Shown: piece after piece, positions 55,011-63,488 of the stretch
Layout: each line of letters begins with the position of its first letter
Numbering within the stretch: the first letter of the stretch is position 1
Source of the DNA: Sinorhizobium garamanticum
GTDB taxonomy: Bacteria > Pseudomonadota > Alphaproteobacteria > Rhizobiales > Rhizobiaceae
Assembly (NCBI RefSeq): GCF_029892065.1
Contig: NZ_CP120374.1
Coordinates: 1,240,001-1,304,000 of the forward strand
Direction of reading: 5' to 3'
DNA length: 64,000 bases
Notes under the pieces: generated by a model
What the model saw: the letters and a program-made list of their open reading frames with translations, nothing else
What the model was told of the DNA's origin: nothing
Databases searched by the model: none
Position numbers and translations under genes: made by a program

Positions 55011-57668
55011 ATGGCGTGCGAGGTCAAAACCACCTGCCCCTATTGCGGCGTCGGCTGCGGCGTCATCGCCCGCGTGGACGATGACGCCGCCGTCAGCGTC
55101 AAGGGCGATCCCGAGCATCCGGCCAATTTCAGCCGGCTCTGTTCCAAAGGCTCGGCACTTGCCGAAACCCTCGATCTTGACGGTCGCCTTCTCCATCCGA
55201 AGATCGGCGGCCGCCGCGCAGGCTGGGACGAAGCGCTCAATCTCGTCGCCGACCGCTTCACGCAAACCATTGCCGAGCACGGCCCGGATTCGGTCGCCTT
55301 CTATGTCTCCGGCCAATTGCTGACCGAGGACTATTACGTCGCCAACAAGCTGATGAAGGGTTTTATCGGTTCGGCCAACATCGACACGAACTCACGCCTG
55401 TGCATGTCGTCCTCGGTTGCCGGTCACCGCCGCGCATTCGGGTCCGACACGGTTCCTGGCACCTACGAAGATCTTGAGCTTGCCGATCTCGTCGTGCTTA
55501 CCGGTTCCAATCTCGCCTGGTGCCACCCGGTCCTTTACCAGCGCCTTGCCGCGGCCAAGGCGAGCCGCCCCGAGATGAAGGTTGTCGTCATCGATCCACG
55601 GCGCACCATGACCGCCGACATCGCCGATATGCATCTGGCGCTCGCCCCAGACAGCGACGTCGCGCTTTTCAACGGTCTGTTTGCCCATCTGGCGGCGAGC
55701 GGCGCCGTCGATCAGAACTATATTTCTGCGCACACAAAGGGCTTCGCCGAGGCCTTTGCAGCCGCTTCCGCGCTGGATCTCGCGGAACTCGCGGCCCTGA
55801 CCGGCCTCTCGCAGGCGCAATTGCGCGATTTCTTCCGCCTGTTCGAGACGACCGAGAAGGTCGTCACCTGTTACAGCCAGGGCGTCAACCAGTCGTCTTG
55901 CGGCACGGACAAGGTCAACGCCATCATCAACTGCCATCTCGCGACCGGCCGGATCGGCCGGCCAGGCATGGGTCCCTTCTCGCTGACAGGCCAGCCCAAC
56001 GCTATGGGCGGACGCGAGGTCGGCGGGTTGGCCAATATGCTCGCCGCCCATCTCGACATCGAGAAATCCATTCACCGTGATCTCGTCCGGCGCTTTTGGG
56101 GCGCGCCCGCGCTCGCACGCAAGCCGGGACTCAAGGCCGTGGACATGTTTCGCGCCGTCGCCGACGGGCGGATCAAGGCACTCTGGATCATGGCAACGAA
56201 CCCGGTCGTCTCGATGCCCGACGCGGACGCGGTCGAGGCCGCGATCAGGGCCTGTCCCTTCGTCGTCGTCTCCGACATCCTTAGTGAGACCGATACCGCG
56301 CGTCATGCTCACGTGGCTCTGCCATCGCTCGGCTGGGGCGAGAAAGACGGCACGGTCACCAATTCCGAACGGCGCATTTCCCGCCAGCGCGCCTTCCTCG
56401 ACGCGCCCGGCGAGGCGCGCCCCGACTGGTGGCAACTGGCCGAGGTCGGGCGGCGCATGGGTTTTTCGCAAGCCTTCGCCCATGCTTCCGCCGCTGAAAT
56501 CTTCGCCGAACATGCCGCACTCTCCAGCTTCGAAAACGACGGCCGCCGCGATTTCGACATCGGCGCCCACGCGACGATCGACAAGGCGGCCTACGACGAT
56601 CTGAAGCCGTTCCAGTGGCCGCAGCCGCAGGGCACGCAGCCCCGGGAGAAGCGGTTTTTCGCCGACGGCGGGTTCTACCATGCGGACGGGCGCGCCAGTT
56701 TCATCGCCGTCGACGCGTCTCCCTCCAAACGGGCAAACGGCGCCTATCCTTACACGCTCAACACCGGCCGGGTGCGCGACCACTGGCACACGATGACCCG
56801 GACGGGGAAGAGCGCGCGGCTCTCCGCCCATATCGCCGAACCGTTCGCAGAGATTCATCCGCGCGATGCCGAGAGGCTTGCCGTCGCGGATGCCGATCTG
56901 GTGAAAATCGAGAGCCCCTACGGACAGGCGATCGTCCGCGCGCTCCTTACCGAACGCCAGGCGGAGGGAAGTCTCTTCGTGCCGATGCACTGGAACGACC
57001 AGTTCGCCTCGAAGGGCCGCATCGACGCGCTGGTGCCGCCGATCACGGACCCTGTTTCCGGGCAGCCGGCGTCGAAAAACATCGCCATCAAGGCTGCCCG
57101 TTTCGCCGCCCGGGCCTATGGTTTCGCGGTCTCCGCCGGAAAACCTCAAGGCGTCGATGCCGCTTACTGGGCACTCGCCAAGGCCGACGGCGGCTGGCGC
57201 CTGGAACTTGCCTTCGCCGAGCCGCAAGCGGACTGGATCGGCTGGTGCCGGCGGGCTTTTTCGATCCCGGCCGGAATCGAGCCGATCGGCTACACCGATC
57301 GTCAGTCCGGCGAACTCCGCCTCGCCTTTTTCGACGGCGACAGGCTGCTTGCCGCCCTTTTCCTCGCGTCCCGGCCCGTGGCGGCAGCCCGCAACTGGGC
57401 GGTCTCGCAGCTTCGTGCCTCGCATAAAGACCTCGGCACGCGCTTCGCCGTCGCCGCGGGTCGCCCCGGCGCGGGCAGAGAGGACCCGGGCGCCACGGTC
57501 TGCTCCTGCTTCAGCGTCGGCGTCAATCAGATCACCGCCGCCATTCGGGATGGCTGCCACAGTGTCCAGGCGATCGGCGAGAGGCTTAGCGCCGGCACCA
57601 ATTGCGGCTCCTGCCGCGCAGAGATCAGGGGGATCATCGATGGATGCCTTGCCGCTGCCGCTGAATGA
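55011..57668 (+). CDS. nasA: assimilatory nitrate reductase catalytic subunit NasA
   Basis: About 885 residues from MACEVKTTCPYCGVGCG, two bases after the nirD stop; the open frame upstream lies inside nirD. The N-terminal [4Fe-4S] site uses Cys 9, 12, 16 and 44. The Mo-bis-MGD DMSO-reductase domains follow (SSSVAGHRRAFGSDTVPGTYED, GVNQSSCGTDKVNA). The last 60 residues form a BFD-like [2Fe-2S] domain (CSCFSVGVNQITAAI ... GTNCGSCRAEI). Cytoplasmic, no Tat signal. It reduces nitrate to nitrite for NirBD. Confidence 0.95.
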   Translation: MACEVKTTCPYCGVGCGVIARVDDDAAVSVKGDPEHPANFSRLCSKGSALAETLDLDGRLLHPKIGGRRAGWDEALNLVADRFTQTIAEHGPDSVAFYVSGQLLTEDYYVANKLMKGFIGSANIDTNSRLCMSSSVAGHRRAFGSDTVPGTYEDLELADLVVLTGSNLAWCHPVLYQRLAAAKASRPEMKVVVIDPRRTMTADIADMHLALAPDSDVALFNGLFAHLAASGAVDQNYISAHTKGFAEAFAAASALDLAELAALTGLSQAQLRDFFRLFETTEKVVTCYSQGVNQSSCGTDKVNAIINCHLATGRIGRPGMGPFSLTGQPNAMGGREVGGLANMLAAHLDIEKSIHRDLVRRFWGAPALARKPGLKAVDMFRAVADGRIKALWIMATNPVVSMPDADAVEAAIRACPFVVVSDILSETDTARHAHVALPSLGWGEKDGTVTNSERRISRQRAFLDAPGEARPDWWQLAEVGRRMGFSQAFAHASAAEIFAEHAALSSFENDGRRDFDIGAHATIDKAAYDDLKPFQWPQPQGTQPREKRFFADGGFYHADGRASFIAVDASPSKRANGAYPYTLNTGRVRDHWHTMTRTGKSARLSAHIAEPFAEIHPRDAERLAVADADLVKIESPYGQAIVRALLTERQAEGSLFVPMHWNDQFASKGRIDALVPPITDPVSGQPASKNIAIKAARFAARAYGFAVSAGKPQGVDAAYWALAKADGGWRLELAFAEPQADWIGWCRRAFSIPAGIEPIGYTDRQSGELRLAFFDGDRLLAALFLASRPVAAARNWAVSQLRASHKDLGTRFAVAAGRPGAGREDPGATVCSCFSVGVNQITAAIRDGCHSVQAIGERLSAGTNCGSCRAEIRGIIDGCLAAAAE

Positions 57669-58839
57669 TCGGGCCGCAAAACCGTCGCCGCAACGCGTCG
57701 CTCCGCTTGCTACCCTGCCGCTGTTCTGGACCTTGAAGAACAAGCGCGTCGTCGTCGCCGGCGGCAGCGACGCCGCCGCCTGGAAGGCGGAATTGCTGGC
57801 GGCCTGCGGCGCGGAGGTTCATCTTCATGCGCCACGCGCGGAGCTGAGTGACGTCTTTCTCGGTCTCATGCAGCGCGGCGCCGCCCACGAAGACGGCCGC
57901 CTCGTCCATCACGACGAGTTCTGGCACCCCGGCATCTTTTCCGGGGCCGCGATCGCGATCGCCGATTGCGGCGACGACGCCGAAGCCGAGGCATTCTTCA
58001 ATGCGGCGCGCGCGGCCGGCGTTCCCGTCAATGTCATCGACAAGCCGGCCTTTTGCCAGTTCCAGTTCGGCTCGATCGTCAATCGCTCGCCAGTCGTCGT
58101 GTCGATTTCGACCGACGGCGCCGCGCCGATCCTCGCACAAGCGATCCGCCGTCGGATCGAGGCCCTGCTGCCGCCGGCAATCAAGGGCTGGGCAACGATC
58201 GCGCGAGCCGTCCGCGAAAGGGTCAACGCACGACTGAATCCGGGCGCGGCGCGCCGCAGCTTCTGGGAGCGGTTCGTCGATCGCGCCTTTCTGGAGACAC
58301 CGGAGGAGGGTGTCGTGACGCGGCTGATGGACGAGCTGGATTGCGTTTCCGCGACCCGCTCCGCCATCGGCCGCGTCACGATCGTCGGCGCGGGTCCGGG
58401 CGATGCCGAACTCCTGACGTTGAAGGCCGTTCGTGCCTTGCAGGCCGCCGATGTCATTCTCTTCGACGAACCGATCTCGAACGATGTGCTCGAACTTTCC
58501 CGCCGGGAGGCAAAGCGCCAGTTCGTGCGCCGGCCGGACAGCCGGGTCTCAGATGACCTGGGCGATATCCATGATGCCATGGTTGAGCTGGTCCTTTCAG
58601 GCAAGCGCGTGGTGCGCCTCAAATCCGGTGACCCCACCGCTTCGCTCGGATTGCGCAAAGAAATCCGACTGCTGGAAAGCGAAGGCATTCCCGTCGAGAT
58701 CGTGCCGGGGGTACGGGCCGAACGCCGTCAACCCAACGCTCAGGGGCCGAGCAAGATCGACGGGCTTCCCAATCTCGGCATTGCTGCCGGCTTGACGACT
58801 GTAGCCGCGGGCCAGAGCGTGCACATCGCCAATCACTGA
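57640..58839 (+). CDS. cysG: CysG-like siroheme synthase with shortened methyltransferase domain
   Basis: About 399 residues from MDALPLPLNDRAA, overlapping the nasA end by 29 bases. The N-terminal ~220 residues are the precorrin-2 dehydrogenase/ferrochelatase domain (NKRVVVAGGSDAAAWKAELLAACGAEV, DKPAFCQFQFGSIVNRSPVVVSISTDG). The C-terminal SUMT domain keeps VTIVGAGPGDAELLTLKAVRAL but is about 100 residues shorter than normal. Positions usually reading YDRLVS and GGDPFIFGRGGEE are FDEPIS and SGDPTASLGLRKE. The methyltransferase is probably weak or dead, so uroporphyrinogen III methylation would rely on another enzyme. Confidence 0.85.
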   Translation: MDALPLPLNDRAAKPSPQRVAPLATLPLFWTLKNKRVVVAGGSDAAAWKAELLAACGAEVHLHAPRAELSDVFLGLMQRGAAHEDGRLVHHDEFWHPGIFSGAAIAIADCGDDAEAEAFFNAARAAGVPVNVIDKPAFCQFQFGSIVNRSPVVVSISTDGAAPILAQAIRRRIEALLPPAIKGWATIARAVRERVNARLNPGAARRSFWERFVDRAFLETPEEGVVTRLMDELDCVSATRSAIGRVTIVGAGPGDAELLTLKAVRALQAADVILFDEPISNDVLELSRREAKRQFVRRPDSRVSDDLGDIHDAMVELVLSGKRVVRLKSGDPTASLGLRKEIRLLESEGIPVEIVPGVRAERRQPNAQGPSKIDGLPNLGIAAGLTTVAAGQSVHIANH

Positions 58840-58871
58840 CACCTGCAGCATGCCCCTACACCTGCTGAAAG

Positions 58872-59351
58872 TCATTCGGGCGACGGCGGCGCCTCGCTGC
58901 GCAATGCTTCAAGGCGATCGAGAAATGGTCGCTGGGACGCGTTTATCTTCTCCCGCGCTTCCGGCAGGCTGAACCATCCGGCGCGATCGACTTCCGGAAA
59001 GGCCTGTGTCTGGCCGCTGTGTGGCGGCCATTCCATTTCGAACATATTGCTGCGGATATCGGTGATGTCGACATCGCTCTCGCTGGCGAAGGCGGTGACG
59101 AGCTTGCCGCCTTTCTGGCGCAGCTCGCCAAGGAGCTCCAACGCCCCGCTCATCGCGATGCCGGTTTCCTCCAGGAACTCGCGCCGTGCAGCCGCCTCCG
59201 GCTGTTCGTCCGAGTCATATTCCCCCTTCGGGATAGACCATGCCCCAGCGTCCCTGTTGCTCCAGAAGGGACCGCCGGGGTGGACAAGCAGGACACGCAA
59301 CGCCTCGCCGTCGTATTTGTAGAGCAGGATGCCTGCGCTTCTTTTCGGCAT
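58872..59351 (-). CDS. Nudix hydrolase
   Basis: A 159-residue protein with a full Nudix box (GEYDSDEQPEAAARREFLEETG, matching GX5EX7REUXEEXGU) at about residues 43-65. The substrate, a nucleoside diphosphate derivative, is unknown; the N-terminal SAGILLYKYDGEALRVLLVHPGGPFW resembles the NUDIX domains of the diadenosine/nucleotide group. It converges with cysG and is not obviously linked to neighbours. Confidence 0.9.
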   Translation of the reverse strand: MPKRSAGILLYKYDGEALRVLLVHPGGPFWSNRDAGAWSIPKGEYDSDEQPEAAARREFLEETGIAMSGALELLGELRQKGGKLVTAFASESDVDITDIRSNMFEMEWPPHSGQTQAFPEVDRAGWFSLPEAREKINASQRPFLDRLEALRSEAPPSPE

Positions 59352-59371
59352 TTGCGATCCTTCCGAGGTCG

Positions 59372-59515
59372 ATGGCAGTCTTGATGAAAATGGTGGTCTT
59401 CGATGTGGAGGGAACAGGGGCTATCCGGCGTCCCTGGCAAGAGGATATCATTGCCGAGCCGCATTTCGAACAGAGCGAGCTGCGATGGCGACCGGTGCAA
59501 CTTCAAGGAGGCTAA
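59372..59515 (+). CDS. possible small protein ahead of the alcohol dehydrogenase gene
   Basis: A 47-residue frame starting MAVLMKMVVFDVEGTGAIRR and ending VQLQGG. It stops five bases before the dehydrogenase ATG, with the AAGGAGG of the next gene inside its end, which would allow translational coupling. GC bias at third positions is only moderate and no family is recognised. It may equally be an untranslated leader. Confidence 0.25.
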   Translation: MAVLMKMVVFDVEGTGAIRRPWQEDIIAEPHFEQSELRWRPVQLQGG

Positions 59516-59520
59516 AGCCG

Positions 59521-60504
59521 ATGCGGGCGATGGTCCTTGAGAGGATCGGAAAACCGCTGAAGGCGGTGGAGCGGCCGCTTCCCGAACCGCTCGCCGGTGA
59601 GATCCGGCTGCGCGTCGAGGCCTGCGCTGTCTGCCGGACCGATCTGCACGTGGTCGACGGCGACCTGCCGCGGCCGAAGCTGCCGCTCGTTCCGGGCCAC
59701 GAGATCGTCGGCATCATCGAAGCGGTCGGGCGCGGCGTCGATCCGGCCCGCATCGGTCGGCGCGCCGGCGTCCCATGGCTCGGCCATACCTGCCAGCACT
59801 GCTTCTATTGCCGGTCGAACGCAGAGAACCTTTGTGACGATCCGCTGTTCACGGGCTATACCCGCGACGGAGGCTTCGCCACCAATGTCATCGCGGATGC
59901 AGACTATGCCTTCGATCTCGATCCCGACGGCGATCCTGTCGCGCTTGCGCCCCTCCTCTGCGCGGGTCTCATTGGCTGGCGCTCGCTGAAACGGGCTGGC
60001 GACGGCCGGAGGATCGGCATCTACGGCTTCGGCGCCGCCGCGCATATCATTACCCAGATCTGCGTCTGGCAGGGCCGGCACGTCTACGCCTTCACCCGCC
60101 CGGACGATGCCACGGCGCGGCGCTTCGCCCTCGACCTCGGCGTGCTCTGGGCCGGCGGTTCGGACGAGCCACCGCCGGAGCCGCTCGACGCTGCGATCAT
60201 CTTTGCGCCGATCGGAAACCTCGTGCCGGCGGCACTGAAAGCAGTGCGCAAGGGCGGTCGTGTGGTCTGCGGCGGCATCCACATGAGCGATATTCCCGCC
60301 ATGCCCTATGCTGTGCTTTGGGGCGAACGTGAACTGGTTTCGGTCGCCAACCTCACGCGCCGGGATGGCCGTGAGTTTTTCGCGATCGCGGCAGAAGCGG
60401 GCGTCAAGACGCACACCATCGTCTATCCGCTTGATGAAGCCAACCTTGCCCTTGCCGATCTCCGCGCCGGCAGGCTGAGCGGCGCGGCCGTACTCGTTCC
60501 CTGA
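59521..60504 (+). CDS. zinc-dependent alcohol dehydrogenase
   Basis: About 327 residues from MRAMVLERIGKPLKAVERPLPEPL with AAGGAGG ahead. Medium-chain dehydrogenase fold: catalytic-zinc Cys in ACAVCRTDLH and GHEIVG, structural-zinc Cys cluster CQHCFYCRSNAENLC, then a NAD(P)-binding half (IGIYGFGAAAHIITQI). Length and motifs fit the alcohol dehydrogenase group that lacks a long C-terminus. Substrate unknown; the neighbouring TetR regulator on the opposite strand converges with it. Confidence 0.9.
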   Translation: MRAMVLERIGKPLKAVERPLPEPLAGEIRLRVEACAVCRTDLHVVDGDLPRPKLPLVPGHEIVGIIEAVGRGVDPARIGRRAGVPWLGHTCQHCFYCRSNAENLCDDPLFTGYTRDGGFATNVIADADYAFDLDPDGDPVALAPLLCAGLIGWRSLKRAGDGRRIGIYGFGAAAHIITQICVWQGRHVYAFTRPDDATARRFALDLGVLWAGGSDEPPPEPLDAAIIFAPIGNLVPAALKAVRKGGRVVCGGIHMSDIPAMPYAVLWGERELVSVANLTRRDGREFFAIAAEAGVKTHTIVYPLDEANLALADLRAGRLSGAAVLVP

Positions 60505-60524
60505 TGGGCTAGTTCCCTGATGGG

Positions 60525-61187
60525 CTAGGTGGAAGCAGGCCCACCTTCCGGCGATTTCAGGTAGCTGATCACTGCGTCGGCGATCATCGAGCGATGCCGT
60601 TCGATCGTCGCCTTTTCCGAAAGGTCACGGCGGAAGATCGTGCCGAATGTATAGCGGTTCGAGACGCGGAAGAAGCAGAAGGCGCTGATCAGCATGTGAA
60701 CATCGATCGGGTCAGCCTTGCGCCGAAAGGTGCCGTCGGCGAGACCGCGTGCGATGATGGCCTCGATCATCTGAATGACCGAGACGTTGAGCTCGCGGAT
60801 CGCTTCCGAACGAAGCATATGCGCCGCGTGGTGAATATTCTCGATACTGACCAGACGGACGAAATCCGGATTGCTCTCATCGTGATCGAAGGTGGTTTCG
60901 ATCAAGGTCCTCAGCGCCTTTTCCGGCGGCAGGTTGGCGAGTTCGAGATCGGCTTCGAGCGTGCGGATCCTGCGATAGGAGCGCTCGAGCACGGCGAGAT
61001 AGAGCCCCTCCTTGCTGCCGAAATAGTAATAGATCATCCGCTTCGAGGTGCGCGTGCGCTCGGCAATCGCATCCACCCTCGCGCCGGCCAGCCCGTGCGT
61101 CGAAAACTCTTCCGTCGCTACCGCAAGAATATCCTCCTGCGTCCTTTGCGGATCGTTCTTTCTGCCGTTCCCCTGCCGCTCCGCCAT
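60525..61187 (-). CDS. TetR-family transcriptional regulator
   Basis: A 220-residue regulator: N-terminal HTH (TQEDILAVATEEFSTHGLAGARVDAIAERTRTSKRMIYYYFGSKEGLYLAVLE) at about 17-70 and a helical ligand domain. Divergent from the TRAP transporter genes, so it is the likely local repressor of them. It resembles the RutR/AcrR-like group. Effector unknown. Confidence 0.9.
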   Translation of the reverse strand: MAERQGNGRKNDPQRTQEDILAVATEEFSTHGLAGARVDAIAERTRTSKRMIYYYFGSKEGLYLAVLERSYRRIRTLEADLELANLPPEKALRTLIETTFDHDESNPDFVRLVSIENIHHAAHMLRSEAIRELNVSVIQMIEAIIARGLADGTFRRKADPIDVHMLISAFCFFRVSNRYTFGTIFRRDLSEKATIERHRSMIADAVISYLKSPEGGPAST

Positions 61188-61571
61188 TTCCGCACTGCTT
61201 CCCGGCCCAGACAGGCCATTGAATCGTCACGCCTATTTCCTGCGGGTCGCACGCGCCTCGATGAATGCCCGAAACGCCTCGTCTCGCGATCCGAGACTGC
61301 CAACTTCGTCGAAAATGACTGCCGATTTTCGACCCCTAGCTGTGCCCCGCAGGAGCAATTCCTCAAGTCATATTCACGTTATCATCCTCTTTCAATAGCA
61401 CGACACTTGACATTCGAACTAGTTAGTACATTTTAAAAATCAGATGCCGGAACCGTGCCGAGGAGCGCGGGAAGGCCGCCGGCGAACCGCCGCGCGTTGG
61501 AAGGAGGAGGTCTGCCACCGGCGCGTCGTCGCGACGTGCTGCCGGCACGCCTATCGCTTTGGGAGGAGCGG
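61188..61571. other. divergent promoter region between TetR regulator and TRAP operon
   Basis: This 384-base gap is AT-rich around 61360-61440. TTGACA at 61407-61412 is a possible -35 box, and the palindrome AACTAGTT (61417-61424, extended by AGTAC) lies a few bases downstream, a typical place for a TetR-type operator. Downstream the region up to 61571 is high-GC leader without a supported gene. Confidence 0.45.
61417..61424. promoter_or_regulatory. candidate TetR operator
   Basis: AACTAGTT is a perfect 8-bp palindrome within the promoter-like sequence of the TRAP operon (TTGACA five bases upstream). CTAGTTAG-like sites are common in TetR-family operators. Tentative. Confidence 0.3.
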
Positions 61572-62135
61572 ATGGCCCGCATCATCGATTTCTATTTCTT
61601 CGCGCTGAAGGTGACGATCGCGCTGCTGCTCGCCGGCATGGTCGTGCTCGTCTTCGGCAATGTCGTCCTGCGCTACGCCTTCAACCAGGGGATCACGGTT
61701 TCCGAGGAACTGTCGCGGATGTTCTTCGTCTGGCTCACCTTTCTCGGCGCCGTCGTCGCCATGCGCGAACACGGCCATCTCGGCGTGGACTCCCTCATCA
61801 AGCGCCTGCCGCCTTCTGCCGCAAAGGTGGCCGTGCTTTGTGGCCATGCGCTGATGCTCTATGCCACATGGCTGGTGATCAGCGGCAGCTGGACGCAGAC
61901 GCTGATCAACCTTCATGTCGGCGCGCCGGCGACCGGCATCCCGATGGCCTTCTTCTATGGCGCCGGTCTCGCCTTCGGCATCCCGGCCTTCCTGATCCTT
62001 CTTTCCGACGCCTTCGCGATCGCGACCGGCCGCATCGACGTGACGACGGTCGACCTCGTGCGCGAGAGCGAGGATGAGGCCGCCCTCGACGATCTGCCCG
62101 AGCCCATGCTCGGCCAGCTCTCGCCGAAGCATTGA
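61572..62135 (+). CDS. TRAP transporter small permease (DctQ)
   Basis: About 187 residues from MARIIDFYFFALKVTIALLL, with GGGAGGAG just before the ATG. Four predicted membrane helices and the DctQ segment MFFVWLTFLGAVVAMREHGHLGVDSLIKRLP. The open frame upstream has no membrane character and is rejected. It partners the large permease encoded 10 bases downstream. Confidence 0.93.
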   Translation: MARIIDFYFFALKVTIALLLAGMVVLVFGNVVLRYAFNQGITVSEELSRMFFVWLTFLGAVVAMREHGHLGVDSLIKRLPPSAAKVAVLCGHALMLYATWLVISGSWTQTLINLHVGAPATGIPMAFFYGAGLAFGIPAFLILLSDAFAIATGRIDVTTVDLVRESEDEAALDDLPEPMLGQLSPKH

Positions 62136-62145
62136 GGAGGCGACG

Positions 62146-63426
62146 ATGACGGTCACCATCTTTCTCGGCGCGCTTCTCGGACCCATGGCACTCGGCGTGC
62201 CGATCGCCTTCGCCCTGATCCTGAGCGGCGTCGCGCTGATGCTCTATCTCGGGCTGTTCGACGCCCAGATCGTCGCCCAGAACGTCTTGAACGGCGCCGA
62301 CAGCTTCCCGCTGATGGCAGTTCCCTTCTTCCTGCTCGCCGGCGAGGTCATGAACACCGGCGGCCTTTCCCGCCGCATCGTCGCGCTGGCGCTGGCGATG
62401 GTCGGCCATATCCGCGGCGGCCTCGGTTTCGTCGCGATCTTCGCAGCCTGCATCCTTTCGAGCCTCTCCGGCTCGGCCGTCGCCGACGCGGCCGCGCTTG
62501 GCGCCCTCCTCCTGCCGATGATGCTGAAGTCGGGCCACGACCCGGCGCGCGCCGGCGGGCTGCTGGCGTCTGCCTCGATCATCGGACCGATCATCCCGCC
62601 GTCGATCGGCTTCATCCTCTACGGCGTGGTTGGTGGCGTCTCGATCACCAAGCTTTTCCTCGCCGGCATCTTCCCCGGGCTGATGATCGCCGCTGCCCTT
62701 TGCATCACCTGGCTCATCGTTGCCCGCAAGGAGCAGTCCGAACTGCCGCCGAGGGAGAGCGGCGCGGTGCGCCTCAAGGCCTTCGTCGACAGCTTCTGGG
62801 CGCTGATGCTGCCGGTGATCATCATCGTCGGACTGAAGTTCGGCGTCTTCACGCCGACGGAAGCGGGCGTGGTCGCGGCCGTCTACTCGCTGTTCGTCTC
62901 GATGGTCATCTACCGCGAACTGCCGCCGGCGCAGCTCTTCCACGTCTTCGTCGCGGCCGCCAAGATCACCGCGGTCGTCATGTTCCTGGTCGCCTGCGCG
63001 GCGGTCTCGGCCTGGCTGATCACGGTCGCCGACGTGCCCGGCGCGCTCGCCGCCCTCGTCGAACCGCTGATGGACAATCAGACCGCGCTCCTCGTCGCGA
63101 TCATGGTTCTGATCGTCGTCGTCGGCACCGCCATGGACATGACGCCGACCATCCTGATCATGACGCCGGTGCTGATGCCGGTCATCAAGCAGGCGGGCAT
63201 CGACCCGGTCTATTTCGGCGTGCTTTTCATCATCAACAATTCGATCGGCCTCATCACCCCGCCCGTCGGCACGGTTCTGAACGTCATCTGCGGCGTCTCG
63301 AAACTGTCGATGGAAGACTTGATGAAGGGCGTCGTGCCGTTCCTGATCGCCGAACTGATCGTTCTTTTCCTGCTCGTCCTCTTCCCTCAGCTGGTGACCG
63401 TTCCGGTCTCCTGGTTCGGGCGCTGA
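62146..63426 (+). CDS. TRAP transporter large permease (DctM)
   Basis: About 426 residues from MTVTIFLGALLGPMALGVPIAF; GAGGAGGCGACG precedes the ATG. About 11-12 hydrophobic segments and the DctM signatures GADSFPLMAVPFFLLAGEVMN, SGSAVADAAALGALLLPMMLKSGHDP and SIIGPIIPPSIGFILYG. It imports the ligand supplied by the DctP protein using an ion gradient. Substrate is not readable; C4-dicarboxylate is only the family archetype. Confidence 0.94.
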   Translation: MTVTIFLGALLGPMALGVPIAFALILSGVALMLYLGLFDAQIVAQNVLNGADSFPLMAVPFFLLAGEVMNTGGLSRRIVALALAMVGHIRGGLGFVAIFAACILSSLSGSAVADAAALGALLLPMMLKSGHDPARAGGLLASASIIGPIIPPSIGFILYGVVGGVSITKLFLAGIFPGLMIAAALCITWLIVARKEQSELPPRESGAVRLKAFVDSFWALMLPVIIIVGLKFGVFTPTEAGVVAAVYSLFVSMVIYRELPPAQLFHVFVAAAKITAVVMFLVACAAVSAWLITVADVPGALAALVEPLMDNQTALLVAIMVLIVVVGTAMDMTPTILIMTPVLMPVIKQAGIDPVYFGVLFIINNSIGLITPPVGTVLNVICGVSKLSMEDLMKGVVPFLIAELIVLFLLVLFPQLVTVPVSWFGR

Positions 63427-63488
63427 CGGGCGTGACTTCTGACTGTCAACACGGCCGGCGTGACACCGGTCCAACCTGGGAGGAAAAC

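Noticed and set aside
55392..57743. 783-codon minus-strand open frame
   Set aside because: Antisense to nasA, whose cofactor motifs are complete on the plus strand.
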